47,658 bases of DNA from Clostridia bacterium (GCA_017631085.1 JAGBTY010000051.1:1-47658); one strand, 5' to 3'. Counted from the stretch's first letter, positions 17,138 through 24,947 are shown. Notes: generated by a model not told the origin, from the sequence alone. Numbers and translations: made by a program.

Positions 17138-18397
17138 TTATTTAAGTGTTACAAAGGTTGCTGTGGTTATGGTTATGTTTGTTGTAGGTTTGTCGTTGTT
17201 GTCGGTTTCTGTTGATGCTATCTCGTCAACTGTATCCATTCCGTATACTACGTATCCGAAAGCGGCATAGCCGCCGTTGTAATGAAAACAGTCTTTATGG
17301 CATATAAAGAAATCAGAGGTTGCGGAATTGAAGCTTGTAAGCTCTCTGTCCATAGAAACAACACCTCTTTTGTGAGCAAGGTTATTTTCAAAGCCGTTGT
17401 TGTTAAATTCTCCCTTTAGAGTTTCGGTCTCGCTTCCGCCTCCAACCTGGATCTTCGCACCCGATCTGACCTTTTCAAAGGAAAGTCCGTTGTAGTATCC
17501 CGAGGATACCAGGGATTTAAACTTTGCAACAGTTTCTGGAGCTACGTCGGGGAAGAGACGTATAACTATTTTGCCGTGATCGGCAACGTCCATCATTACG
17601 TAATTGCTTTCGCTCTCGGAAGCTTTGAATGATGTTATATCTTCAACAGAGGAAAGGTCGATATCCTCAAACTTTACTGCATTCGAGGTGTCCTCTTCCT
17701 TTTCGGGCATGTCGTATTCAGGCTGATGCACGGGTGTATCAGAAATGTTGGCAAAGCGTATGGAGGAGATGACCACGTCGCTTCTGGGCTTGTCATTTGA
17801 ATTTGTTGCCACCGATGCTATCTCGTCAACAACATCCATTCCTGCAATAACGTAACCGAAGGACGCATAGCTTCCGTCAAGATGTGCGCTTGTTTTGTGG
17901 CATATAAAGAATTGGGAGGATGCAGAGTTTTTATCGTTGCTTCTTGCCATTGAGATAACACCGCGAAGGTGCTTCAGATTGTTCTCAAAGCCGTTGGAAG
18001 AGAACTCTCCTTTTATTGTTTCGACTGAACCGCCCATTCCTGTTCCTTCGGGATCACCGCCCTGTATCATAAAGTCTTCGATGACGCGGTGGAAAATAAG
18101 TCCGTCATAGAACTTTTGGCTTACGAGTTTTTTGAAATTTTCTACCGTTTTAGGTGCGACCTCGGGGAAGAGTCTGACAACTATTCTGCCATAATCTTCA
18201 ACGTGGATTATCACGTGATCGGTTACGTCGTCGGTTGCCACTGCCATATCCACATCTTCGAGCTCGGTCATGTCGAGCTCACTCATAGCGGGAGCAGTTC
18301 TGTTATCGTTTTCACCTGTATCGGTTTTATCATCACATGAGATGAGTATTGATACTGCCATGATAATAACGAGTAATAAGCAAACTATTCTTTTCAT
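17138..18397 (-). CDS. Lipoprotein with two tandem cyclophilin (PPIase) domains
   Basis: A 419-residue exported lipoprotein: the N-terminus MKRIVCLLLVIIMAVSILISC ends in a lipobox with cysteine 21. Domain 1 (about residues 60-225) keeps the cyclophilin landmarks FHRVI, IQGGDP and SSQFFICH and should be an active peptidyl-prolyl isomerase. Domain 2 (about 255-415) is clearly a duplicate (shared GEF..NGFENNL, FGYV..GMD.VDEIAS) but reads FEKVR, IQVGGG and TSDFFICH, so the catalytic arginine and gating glutamine are lost. Cell-surface PPIases help fold exported proteins. The start at 18397 has AAAGGAG 5 nt upstream; the longest frame adds nine unsupported residues. Confidence 0.92.
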   Translation of the reverse strand: MKRIVCLLLVIIMAVSILISCDDKTDTGENDNRTAPAMSELDMTELEDVDMAVATDDVTDHVIIHVEDYGRIVVRLFPEVAPKTVENFKKLVSQKFYDGLIFHRVIEDFMIQGGDPEGTGMGGSVETIKGEFSSNGFENNLKHLRGVISMARSNDKNSASSQFFICHKTSAHLDGSYASFGYVIAGMDVVDEIASVATNSNDKPRSDVVISSIRFANISDTPVHQPEYDMPEKEEDTSNAVKFEDIDLSSVEDITSFKASESESNYVMMDVADHGKIVIRLFPDVAPETVAKFKSLVSSGYYNGLSFEKVRSGAKIQVGGGSETETLKGEFNNNGFENNLAHKRGVVSMDRELTSFNSATSDFFICHKDCFHYNGGYAAFGYVVYGMDTVDEIASTETDNNDKPTTNITITTATFVTLK

Positions 18398-18432
18398 ATT
18401 TTCTCCTTTTTTATTAAAAATCAAACATTATT

Positions 18433-18461
18433 ATTGTAGCAAATATATTTCTTTTTGTCAA
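18433..18461 (-). promoter_or_regulatory. Sigma-A promoter of the cyclophilin lipoprotein gene
   Basis: On the minus strand TTGACA (18461-18456), 17-bp spacer, TACAAT (18438-18433), about 35 nt before the start codon. Confidence 0.8.
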
Positions 18462-18509
18462 GATATTTATGAGTTTACGGAAAAATAGATAGTCTATAAG
18501 GAGGCATAA

Positions 18510-19556
18510 GTGGGGGGAGGAAAGAGTTATTCTGAAAAAATAACAAAAATATTTTATTACATGTTGATACTGTTTATATCGGTTTTTATTTTTAAAAAAA
18601 CCGCGGGAATACTTATGCCTTTTATAATTGGAATAATAGTATCGTTTATTGTGTGTAAAATTGCAAATAAGATCTCAAAAAAAATAAGAATATCGGAAAG
18701 AATTTTAGCGGTGCTGATACTAATTACGTTTTTAGTTACCGTTGGATTTCTTACATATATGTTAATAGAGCGATTAGTGGCAGAGACGGGGAAGCTTGTG
18801 GACTTTATAAGCAGTGGGGCGGAGGATAAATATATAAATAAGATAACACAAAGACTTGAAGAGATCTTCTCCGAAAATAATGTTTTCAAAAAAACAGATG
18901 GAGCGGTAATGATCTCAGAGCTTGCGGATAAGCTCATAAATGGACTTTCAACATATCTTACGGCTATTCTCGGAAAGATCCTGAAAATGACACCGCGTTT
19001 TATTGTATCGACGGTCATTACGATCATGTCCTGCTTTTATTTTACAGCGGACAGAGAAAGAATAATGAAAGGAATCAATGATCTGTTTTATAAAACGTTT
19101 GGAAACGGCTATATAAAAGGGAAGAGGAGAGTAAAAAAAGTGGCTCTCAATTATTTGAGAGCCTATGGTAAGCTGTTTATCTTGACATTCGTTGAAGTTT
19201 TTGTAGGACTTTTAATGATCAGAACTCCGTACGCTCTTATAATGGCTATTTGCATTGCGGCTGTTGATATATTGCCCGTTTTCGGTGCGGGGGCAATACT
19301 TTTGCCATGGAGCGTGGCAGTGTTCTTGTGCGGTGATCATAGAATGAGTTTGGCGCTTGTGGTGTTATACGGAGCGATAACAATAGTCAGACAGATAGTA
19401 GAGCCGCGTATTCTCGGCGATGGACTTGGTATTCACCCGCTCATGTCTCTTTTCTGTGTGAGTGTTGGGTTTGGATTGTTTGGTGGAATAGGTATCCTTA
19501 TAGGTCCTATATTTGCGTCATTGGTCGCAGAGAGCTTAAGAGAGAAAAGCTTATAA
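18510..19556 (+). CDS. AI-2E family / YtvI-like transporter
   Basis: A 348-residue integral membrane protein of the AI-2 exporter (PerM) superfamily. It has two N-terminal helices (about 14-50), another near 62-85, an extracytoplasmic/cytoplasmic helical stretch, and a C-terminal block with the family pattern YALIMAICIAAVDILPVFGAGAILLPW and PLMSLFCVSVGFGLFGGIGILIGPI. Among Clostridia this type is often annotated as the sporulation membrane protein YtvI; PerM relatives export small molecules or act as sodium/proton antiporters. It starts with GTG: TAAGGAGG ends 5 nt upstream, and the next ATG lies 50 nt inside. No clear promoter was found between it and the divergent gene. Confidence 0.85.
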   Translation: MGGGKSYSEKITKIFYYMLILFISVFIFKKTAGILMPFIIGIIVSFIVCKIANKISKKIRISERILAVLILITFLVTVGFLTYMLIERLVAETGKLVDFISSGAEDKYINKITQRLEEIFSENNVFKKTDGAVMISELADKLINGLSTYLTAILGKILKMTPRFIVSTVITIMSCFYFTADRERIMKGINDLFYKTFGNGYIKGKRRVKKVALNYLRAYGKLFILTFVEVFVGLLMIRTPYALIMAICIAAVDILPVFGAGAILLPWSVAVFLCGDHRMSLALVVLYGAITIVRQIVEPRILGDGLGIHPLMSLFCVSVGFGLFGGIGILIGPIFASLVAESLREKSL

Positions 19557-19558
19557 GT

Positions 19559-20272
19559 TCAAATTGCAAAACCGCCGTCCACACCTATCATTTGTCCTGT
19601 AATGAAGGATGCGGCATCTGATGCAAGAAATTCGACGAGAGAAGCTACTTCTTCGGGTGTTCCCATTCTGCCGAGAGGGGTGCTATCACATATATCCGCA
19701 ATAGCCGAGGGATCAAGTGAGGCATTCATTTCGGTTTTGATAAGTCCGGGTTCAACGCAGTTTACTGTAATTCCCGAAGGACCAAGCTCCTTGGCGAGAG
19801 ACATGGTAAGTCCGCGAAGCCCTGCTTTAGATACAGAATAATGGCTTTCGCATGACGCACCGACCTTTCCCCACATAGAGCCTATGTTGATTATTCTTCC
19901 GCTTTTTTGGGAGACCATTTTGCCGATCACGGCTTGTGTCATAAAAAACGCAGAGGAAAGATTTGTGTCGATCATTCTTTTCCAATCGGCAGGTGAAACA
20001 TCGTTTGCCATTTTAAATTCAGAAATACCTGCATTGTTTACGAGAACGTCAATTCCACCGAGTATATCAATAGCCTTGGTTGCGGCGTTGTTAGCATCTT
20101 CGGGTATGGATAGGTCGGCAGGGATAGCAATAGCTCCCGTGGCGGCTTCAAGCTCCTTTGCCGCATCGTGAGAAGACTTATATATAAAAGCTACCTTATG
20201 TCCAAGAGACGTAAAGTGTGTAACGCAAGCTTTGCCTATTCCGCGTGAGCCACCCGTGATAATGATCTTCAT
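19559..20272 (-). CDS. SDR family oxidoreductase (3-oxoacyl-ACP reductase-like)
   Basis: A 237-residue short-chain dehydrogenase. It has the NADP-binding TGGSRGIG (residues 7-14), NNAG after beta-4, the catalytic serine in IINIGS, and YSVSK with the tyrosine and lysine; the C-terminus ends GQMIGVDGGFAI, typical of FabG. It could reduce 3-oxoacyl-ACP in fatty acid synthesis, but it is not in a fab cluster, so the substrate is open. The ATG at 20272 has GGAGG 4 nt upstream; the longest frame adds seven residues without a site. Convergent with the permease gene, with stops only 2 nt apart. Confidence 0.88.
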   Translation of the reverse strand: MKIIITGGSRGIGKACVTHFTSLGHKVAFIYKSSHDAAKELEAATGAIAIPADLSIPEDANNAATKAIDILGGIDVLVNNAGISEFKMANDVSPADWKRMIDTNLSSAFFMTQAVIGKMVSQKSGRIINIGSMWGKVGASCESHYSVSKAGLRGLTMSLAKELGPSGITVNCVEPGLIKTEMNASLDPSAIADICDSTPLGRMGTPEEVASLVEFLASDAASFITGQMIGVDGGFAI

Positions 20273-20300
20273 GTTTCCTCCAAAAAATTTCATTTAGATA

Positions 20301-20329
20301 ATTATATACCATTTTGGCGAAAAAATCAA
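20301..20329 (-). promoter_or_regulatory. Sigma-A promoter of the SDR gene
   Basis: On the minus strand TTGATT (20329-20324), 17-bp spacer, TATAAT (20306-20301). Confidence 0.72.
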
Positions 20330-20363
20330 TAATATATATGTAAAAAGAAATTTTAAAAAATAC

Positions 20364-20392
20364 TTGACAAATAAAGGCGGAGATGGTATAAT
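20364..20392 (+). promoter_or_regulatory. Sigma-A promoter of rpsF-ssb-rpsR
   Basis: Perfect TTGACA at 20364-20369, 17-bp spacer, perfect TATAAT at 20387-20392. This full-consensus promoter fits a highly expressed ribosomal protein operon. Confidence 0.9.
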
Positions 20393-20488
20393 ACATATTT
20401 GGTACGGACTAAATTTTTCTGGTCCGTCTCCTTACTGCGTGTAAATTCTTGATGCACGCGGTCTTAAGTCCATAGGGAGGTGTAAAAC
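20393..20488 (+). promoter_or_regulatory. Structured leader of rpsF operon (candidate S6:S18 autoregulatory element)
   Basis: About 90 nt lie between promoter and start. Two hairpins can form: ACGGAC (20404-20409) with GTCCGT (20422-20427), and GCGTG (20437-20441) with CACGC (20455-20459). Many bacterial rpsF operons carry a leader that binds the S6:S18 dimer; position and structure fit, but I could not confirm the conserved binding-loop bases. Confidence 0.5.
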
Positions 20489-20899
20489 ATGGAAAAGGTA
20501 ATCAATTCTTACGAGTGCCTGTTCATTGTTGATGTAACAAAGGGTGAAACCGTTACCGATGCAACCGTGAACAAGTTCACATCATTGATCGAGGACAATG
20601 CCGAGATCGTTGACGTGGCAAAGTGGGGTAAGCGCCGTCTCGCATACGCTATAAACGATATGCCCGAAGGCTACTATGTAGTTGTGACTTTCAAGTCCGC
20701 TCCTGAATTCCCCAGCGAGCTCGAGCGTCTTATGAACATTGACGAAACAGTTATGCGTTCTTTGACACTCAGACTCGAGTACGATGCAGCTGAGAAGAAG
20801 GCTGCTAAGATTGCTGCTGCAGAAGCTGCTGCTGTTGCTGAAGCTGCCGTTGAGGTTGAAGAAGCTGCAGAAGAAGTTGCTGCTGAAGACGCAGAGTAA
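20489..20899 (+). CDS. rpsF: 30S ribosomal protein S6
   Basis: S6 binds 16S rRNA with S18 on the platform of the small subunit. Residues 1-98 are the S6 core, with YECLFIVDV, KWGKRRLAYAINDMPEGYYVVVTF and MRSLTLRLEYD. Residues 99-136 are an added tail of Ala, Glu and Val almost only. The usual core is about 95-100 residues; acidic tails of varied length occur in the family. AGGGAGGTG precedes the ATG at 9 nt. First gene of the classic rpsF-ssb-rpsR operon. Confidence 0.97.
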   Translation: MEKVINSYECLFIVDVTKGETVTDATVNKFTSLIEDNAEIVDVAKWGKRRLAYAINDMPEGYYVVVTFKSAPEFPSELERLMNIDETVMRSLTLRLEYDAAEKKAAKIAAAEAAAVAEAAVEVEEAAEEVAAEDAE

Positions 20900-20927
20900 T
20901 CAAACGGTTTTTTGAGGGAGGTTTAAA

Positions 20928-21395
20928 ATGTCTTGTCTTAATTTAAACAAGGTCGTCCTCGCCGGAAGACTTACAGGTGATCCCGAACTCAAGCAGACAC
21001 CCTCGGGTGTATCTGTTGTCCGCTTTACCGTAGCGATAAATCGCAGATTTGCCGCAAAGAACGGAGAGCAGGCAGAGCAGCAGGCAGATTTTATCAGTAT
21101 CACTGCATGGAGAACGACGGCAGAGTTCGTTTCTAAATATTTTAGAAAAGGCTCGGCTATATGTCTTACAGGTAGTATACAGACAAGAAGCTGGACCGAT
21201 GCTCAGGGACAGAAGCGTTATGCTACGGAAGTAGTAGCTGACGAGGTCAATTTCGTGGATTCCCGTAACGAAGGCGGAGCTGCAAACGGAGGATATACTC
21301 CCGATGCATACGGCACCGCGCCATCCTATTCCTCGAATGCAGGAAGCGCTCCTAATTTTGAGGAGCAAAGCACCGACGACGATCTTCCTTTCTGA
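20928..21395 (+). CDS. ssb: Single-stranded DNA-binding protein
   Basis: A 155-residue SSB that coats single-stranded DNA in replication, recombination and repair. The OB fold covers residues 1-110 (LNKVVLAGRLTGDPELKQTPSGVSVVRFTVAINR, ending FVDSR), followed by a flexible Gly/Ala/Ser/Tyr linker and the acidic protein-docking tip DDDLPF. GGGAGG lies 8 nt before the ATG. It sits between rpsF and rpsR as in most Firmicutes. Confidence 0.97.
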   Translation: MSCLNLNKVVLAGRLTGDPELKQTPSGVSVVRFTVAINRRFAAKNGEQAEQQADFISITAWRTTAEFVSKYFRKGSAICLTGSIQTRSWTDAQGQKRYATEVVADEVNFVDSRNEGGAANGGYTPDAYGTAPSYSSNAGSAPNFEEQSTDDDLPF

Positions 21396-21451
21396 TTTAG
21401 ACAGAAGGATCAGTCGGAACATCAACAAATAATAACAGGAGGTATCTAAAA

Positions 21452-21706
21452 ATGGATAGAGCTGAAAACACAGTAAAGGCTGCTCGCCCTGTTGTACGCA
21501 GAAGAAAGAAAGTTTGCATTTTCTGCGCAGATAAGGTCGATTTTATTGATTATAAGGATTCTGCAAAGCTCAGAAAGTTCATCAGCGAACGTGGAAAGAT
21601 TCTTCCCAGAAGAATTTCCGGAACTTGCTCGAAGCATCAGAGAGACCTGAACACAGCTATCAAGCGTGCAAGACAGGTTGCTCTTCTTCCTTACGTAACT
21701 GACTAA
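21452..21706 (+). CDS. rpsR: 30S ribosomal protein S18 (cysteine-containing form)
   Basis: An 84-residue S18 with the normal family core ([38 protein letters not shown]). It has C22 and C25 in CIFC, then C59 and H62 in CSKH, a set that could bind zinc; some bacteria have this cysteine-containing form and others, such as E. coli, do not. The binding site AGGAGG is 11 nt upstream. Last gene of the operon, followed at once by a strong terminator. Confidence 0.97.
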   Translation: MDRAENTVKAARPVVRRRKKVCIFCADKVDFIDYKDSAKLRKFISERGKILPRRISGTCSKHQRDLNTAIKRARQVALLPYVTD

Positions 21707-21720
21707 TTTTACGTAAAATC

Positions 21721-21760
21721 AAAGAGGGTTTTTGTCTTTAGACAAAAGCCCTCTTTTTTT
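21721..21760 (+). terminator. Intrinsic terminator of rpsF-ssb-rpsR
   Basis: AAAGAGGG and TTTTTGTC pair with GACAAAA and CCCTCTTT around a TTTA loop, followed by seven T residues. Confidence 0.93.
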
Positions 21761-21847
21761 GATATTTGTGTGATCCGTTAAAATGTAAAAGATGAAAAAA
21801 ATAAATATATGCAAAATAACAAAAAATAAAAAAAAAGGAAATTAATA

Positions 21848-21876
21848 TTGACAAACTTCCTGATTTGGTATATAAT
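21848..21876 (+). promoter_or_regulatory. feoAp: Sigma-A promoter of the feo operon
   Basis: Perfect TTGACA at 21848-21853, 17-bp spacer, perfect TATAAT at 21871-21876. A palindrome begins 2 bp after the -10 box and would cover the transcription start, so a bound repressor there would block this strong promoter. Confidence 0.9.
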
Positions 21877-21878
21877 AT

Positions 21879-21904
21879 ATTCGGTTAGCGGAGGCTAACC
21901 GAAT
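21879..21904. promoter_or_regulatory. Palindromic operator over the feoA start (candidate DtxR-type site)
   Basis: A perfect 11-bp inverted repeat, ATTCGGTTAGC and GCTAACCGAAT, separated by GGAG. The half-site GGTTAG/CTAACC equals that of the DtxR/IdeR iron box, but the halves are 5 bp further apart than in the classical box. A second copy lies at 22186-22205. A DtxR-family gene ends this operon, so iron-dependent autoregulation is likely. As RNA the same bases would form a stable hairpin. Confidence 0.72.
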
Positions 21905-21931
21905 GAACGCGATTGAAAAACGGAGTGGACA

Positions 21932-22150
21932 ATGAAGTTATTTGAAGCCCGAGAGGGAATAGAACATATTATAAAACGTATAGAAACAGACGATGAAGAG
22001 CTGAACGCTTTTTTATTTTCTCTTGGCTGCTATAGCGGAGAAACTATAACCGTGATAGCAAAGCGTAAAAGCGGATGCGTCGTGTCTATAAAGGACGGAA
22101 GATACAGTATAGATAGGCAATTGGCAGAGGCAATAATTATAGAAGAATAA
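21932..22150 (+). CDS. feoA: Ferrous iron transport protein A
   Basis: A 72-residue SH3-like protein that assists FeoB in Fe(II) uptake. It has the FeoA layout: a short helical region with LNAFLFSLGCYSGETITVIAKRKSGCVVSIKDGRYSIDRQLAEAIIIEE, where the central L-G-x-x-x-G turn and final ID...A..I are typical. It is the first gene after the operator-covered promoter and lies 116 nt before feoB; that gap contains a weak hairpin with six T residues (22152-22177) that may lower read-through. Confidence 0.9.
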   Translation: MKLFEAREGIEHIIKRIETDDEELNAFLFSLGCYSGETITVIAKRKSGCVVSIKDGRYSIDRQLAEAIIIEE

Positions 22151-22185
22151 AAATGATCCGTCAGGGATTATTTTTTATGGGTCGT

Positions 22186-22205
22186 GGTTAGCCGTCGCTA
22201 ACCGA
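22186..22205. promoter_or_regulatory. Second copy of the feo operator, between feoA and feoB
   Basis: GGTTAGC-CGTC-GCTAACCGA is identical to 21883-21902 outside the 4-bp centre. The centre differs completely (GGAG versus CGTC) while the arms are identical, as expected of a protein-binding site. No convincing second promoter was seen beside it. Confidence 0.65.
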
Positions 22206-22266
22206 CCGTTGAAGCAATGAACGAATGTTTGATTTGATTTACTTGATTTTCAGAGGAGGAAAATAA

Positions 22267-24312
22267 ATGAGGATCGCGCTGACAGGAAATCCAAATAGCG
22301 GCAAGACGACCATGTTCAATGCCCTAACAGGACAAAACGAGAGGGTTGGAAACTGGGCAGGTGTTACCGTAGACAAGAAAGAACACCCCATCAAAAAGGC
22401 GTATGCGGGGAGTGACCGTTTAATAGCAGTTGACCTTCCGGGCGCATATTCCATGTCTCCGTTTACAAGTGAGGAAAGTATTACAAGCTCATATATCAAG
22501 AAGGAAAACCCCGACGTTATCATCAATATCGTTGACGCAGATAATCTCAGCCGCAGTCTTTTCTTCACAACTCAGATAATGGAGCTTGGTATCCCTATGG
22601 TCATCGCTCTTAACAAGAGCGATCTCAATGAGAAAAAAGGAACTCGGATAGACACAAAGACCTTGTCGGTAAAGCTTGGATGCCCGGTTATAACTACGGT
22701 CTCTACTTCCTCAAACGGTTTGAAGGATCTGATCGATGCGGCCGTTGCCAGAGCGGGAATAAAACAGAGCTCTCCTTATGTTCAGAAAAATATAGATCTT
22801 ACCAATAAAGCAGCCGTTGAAGCGGCTGACCGCGAGCGCTTTGCTTTTGTCAATAAGATCGTAAAAGCGGTCGAGACACGTAAGGTCCTTACTAAAGAAA
22901 AGAACGTTGGCGATAAGATAGACGCGGTGATCACGAATAAATGGCTCGGTATTCCGCTCTTTGCTATTGTCATGTGGGCGGTATTTTGGATATCTCAAGC
23001 AGGTCCTGGTGTTTGGCTTTCCGAAGGACTTGACATCGGAAAAACACATCTTTGGGGACTCGTTGATTGTATCGGATGGTTCAAGGGTATCGTGGAGGGC
23101 TGGCTTGGCGGAGCGCATCATCTCCTTCAGGCAATCGTCCTTGAGGGTATTATCGAAGGCGTTGCGGCTGTTGTTGGCTTTTTGCCTCTTGTAATGGTAA
23201 TGTACTTTCTTATCGCGCTTCTCGAGGATTGCGGTTATATGGCACGTGCGACCGTTGTTCTTGATCCCATATTTAAAAAGGTCGGTCTTTCGGGTAAATC
23301 GGTCATACCTTTTGTTATCGGAACCGGCTGCGCTGTTCCCGGTGTCATGGCTTGTCGTACAATCCGCAATGAAAGAGAGAGAAGAGCAACGGCATTGCTT
23401 GCCCCCTTTATGCCATGTGGAGCAAAGCTTCCCGTCATCGCTCTTTTTGCGGGCGCGTTTCTTGATGGCTCTGAATGGATAGGAACTCTTATGTATTTTG
23501 TAGGAATAGTAATTATCCTTCTTTGCGCACTTCTCATTAACGCTCTCACAGGATATAAAGCAAGAAAGTCTTTCTTTATTATCGAGCTTCCCGAATACAA
23601 GGCTCCTTCCTTTGGCTTGGCGTTTAGGTCTATGTGTCAGAGAGGTTGGTCATACATAGTTAAGGCGGGAACGGTTATACTTATATGTAACTTTGTCATT
23701 TACATGATGCAGACATACGGTTGGAATTTCCAAATGGTCGCAGACTCCTCTGAGTCTATGCTCGCTTCTATAGCAACTCCAATCGCATACGTTATTGCGC
23801 CAATAGTCGGAGTGACGCTTTGGCAGTTGGCTGCGGCTGCCGTTACAGGATTTATTGCAAAGGAATGTGTCGTTTCTACTCTTGCAACGGTGTTCATGTT
23901 CGAGCATCTTATAAACGAAGATCTTGAGGCTGTTGGTGCAATCGGCGCATCAAATATGGGCGGCATTTCGGTCGTTGCGGGTATTGCGTTTCTTATGTTT
24001 AACCTCTTTACCCCCCCTTGCTTTGCCGCAATAGGCGCTATGAATGCGGAACTTAAGAGTAAAAAGTGGCTCTTCTCGGGCATCGGACTTCAGTTAGCTG
24101 TTGGTTACACTGTTGGATTCCTTGTCTTTTTCTTCGGTACGTTATTTACGCAAGGAAGCTTTGGACCTATTTGGATGCCTATACTCGGTTGGTCGATAGT
24201 TGCGGCTATTGTACTTGTCTTGGGTATTCTTATAGTCAGAAAAAACGCACAGCTTGTAAAGGAGAAGGCTCTCGCCGAAAATGCTTCACGTAAAGAAAAG
24301 ATAAGTGTTTGA
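22267..24312 (+). CDS. feoB: Ferrous iron transport protein B
   Basis: FeoB is the GTP-driven Fe(II) transporter of the inner membrane. The 681-residue product has an N-terminal G domain: G1 GNPNSGKTT at 7-15, G3 DLPG at 56-59 and G4 NKSD at 116-119. A GDI-like helical linker follows, then the membrane part from about residue 225 with two Gate motifs, including VIGTGCAVPGVMACRTIRNERERR and a C-terminal repeat with ECVVSTLATVF. The binding site AGAGGAGG lies 7 nt before the ATG. Its neighbours (feoA, Cys-rich peptide, DtxR regulator) confirm the role. Confidence 0.97.
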   Translation: MRIALTGNPNSGKTTMFNALTGQNERVGNWAGVTVDKKEHPIKKAYAGSDRLIAVDLPGAYSMSPFTSEESITSSYIKKENPDVIINIVDADNLSRSLFFTTQIMELGIPMVIALNKSDLNEKKGTRIDTKTLSVKLGCPVITTVSTSSNGLKDLIDAAVARAGIKQSSPYVQKNIDLTNKAAVEAADRERFAFVNKIVKAVETRKVLTKEKNVGDKIDAVITNKWLGIPLFAIVMWAVFWISQAGPGVWLSEGLDIGKTHLWGLVDCIGWFKGIVEGWLGGAHHLLQAIVLEGIIEGVAAVVGFLPLVMVMYFLIALLEDCGYMARATVVLDPIFKKVGLSGKSVIPFVIGTGCAVPGVMACRTIRNERERRATALLAPFMPCGAKLPVIALFAGAFLDGSEWIGTLMYFVGIVIILLCALLINALTGYKARKSFFIIELPEYKAPSFGLAFRSMCQRGWSYIVKAGTVILICNFVIYMMQTYGWNFQMVADSSESMLASIATPIAYVIAPIVGVTLWQLAAAAVTGFIAKECVVSTLATVFMFEHLINEDLEAVGAIGASNMGGISVVAGIAFLMFNLFTPPCFAAIGAMNAELKSKKWLFSGIGLQLAVGYTVGFLVFFFGTLFTQGSFGPIWMPILGWSIVAAIVLVLGILIVRKNAQLVKEKALAENASRKEKISV

Positions 24313-24321
24313 GGTCAGGAT

Positions 24322-24480
24322 ATGGAAATTATTGATTATATTGTAATAGGCGTCATCGCGCTTATAGTCGGTGCGGCTATAGTTTACATAATAAAAGAAA
24401 AAAAGAAAGGAAAAAAGTGTATTGGCTGTCCATACTGCTCTTCGTGTACTTCGAAGAAGAGTGGTGAGTGCGGCAATTAG
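24322..24480 (+). CDS. FeoB-associated Cys-rich membrane peptide
   Basis: A 52-residue open frame, read directly from the bases. Residues 4-24 form one membrane helix, followed by a Lys-rich stretch and then CIGCPYCSSC with C33, C36, C39 and C42 spaced CX2CX2CX2C, plus C50. This is the layout of the FeoB-associated Cys-rich membrane protein family, which follows feoB in many Firmicutes and is proposed to bind iron or support transport. It begins 9 nt after the feoB stop, with GGTCAGGAT as a weak binding site. It is easily missed because of its size. Confidence 0.88.
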   Translation: MEIIDYIVIGVIALIVGAAIVYIIKEKKKGKKCIGCPYCSSCTSKKSGECGN

Positions 24481-24532
24481 CCTAAGTGGGCAATAAATAA
24501 AAGAACTTCTCGGAAAGCTGAAAGGAGCTATA

Positions 24533-24904
24533 ATGCATTTACAGGAATCGGGCGAGATGTATCTCGAAACAATATTTATTCTTACGAAAAATAACAGGTC
24601 GGTAAGGGCTATCGACGTAGGCGAATATATGGGATATTCAAAGCCAAGCGTCAGCCGAGCACTCGGACTTCTTAAGCAGGGCGGATATGTTGTCGGAGAC
24701 GAAAACGGGTTTCTTTCTCTTACTGACGTAGGCAGAGACGTGGCAATGAAAATGTATGAGAGACATACTATTCTTTCCGAATTTTTAGTCTCTGTTGGAG
24801 TACCCCATGAAGTTGCTACTGAAGATGCGTGTAAGATAGAGCACGTTATCAGCGACGAATCATTTGAGGCATTAAAGAGGCTTTGGGAAGAAAAGAAAGC
24901 ATAA
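24533..24904 (+). CDS. DtxR/MntR family metal-dependent transcriptional regulator
   Basis: A 123-residue repressor. Residues 5-65 form the winged helix-turn-helix (VGEYMGYSKPSVSRALGLLKQGGYV); residues 66-110 form the dimerisation and metal-binding helices. C100, E103 and H104 in DACKIEHVIS align with the DtxR primary metal site, where cysteine favours iron, while MntR has glutamate at that place. H78 matches the ancillary-site histidine. The C-terminal SH3-like domain of full-length DtxR is absent. AAAGGAG lies 5 nt upstream of the ATG. As last gene of the feo operon it probably represses the operon through the two palindromes upstream; this is inference. Confidence 0.88.
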   Translation: MHLQESGEMYLETIFILTKNNRSVRAIDVGEYMGYSKPSVSRALGLLKQGGYVVGDENGFLSLTDVGRDVAMKMYERHTILSEFLVSVGVPHEVATEDACKIEHVISDESFEALKRLWEEKKA

Positions 24905-24945
24905 TAAAAGCAGGTCGGTTTTTAATCGACCTGCTTTATTATTTA
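24903..24945. terminator. Bidirectional intrinsic terminator
   Basis: AAAGCAGGTCG (24907-24917) pairs with CGACCTGCTTT (24927-24937), with A/T-rich flanks on both sides. It serves the feo operon and the convergent DeoR-type regulator gene. Confidence 0.88.
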
Positions 24946-24947
24946 AG

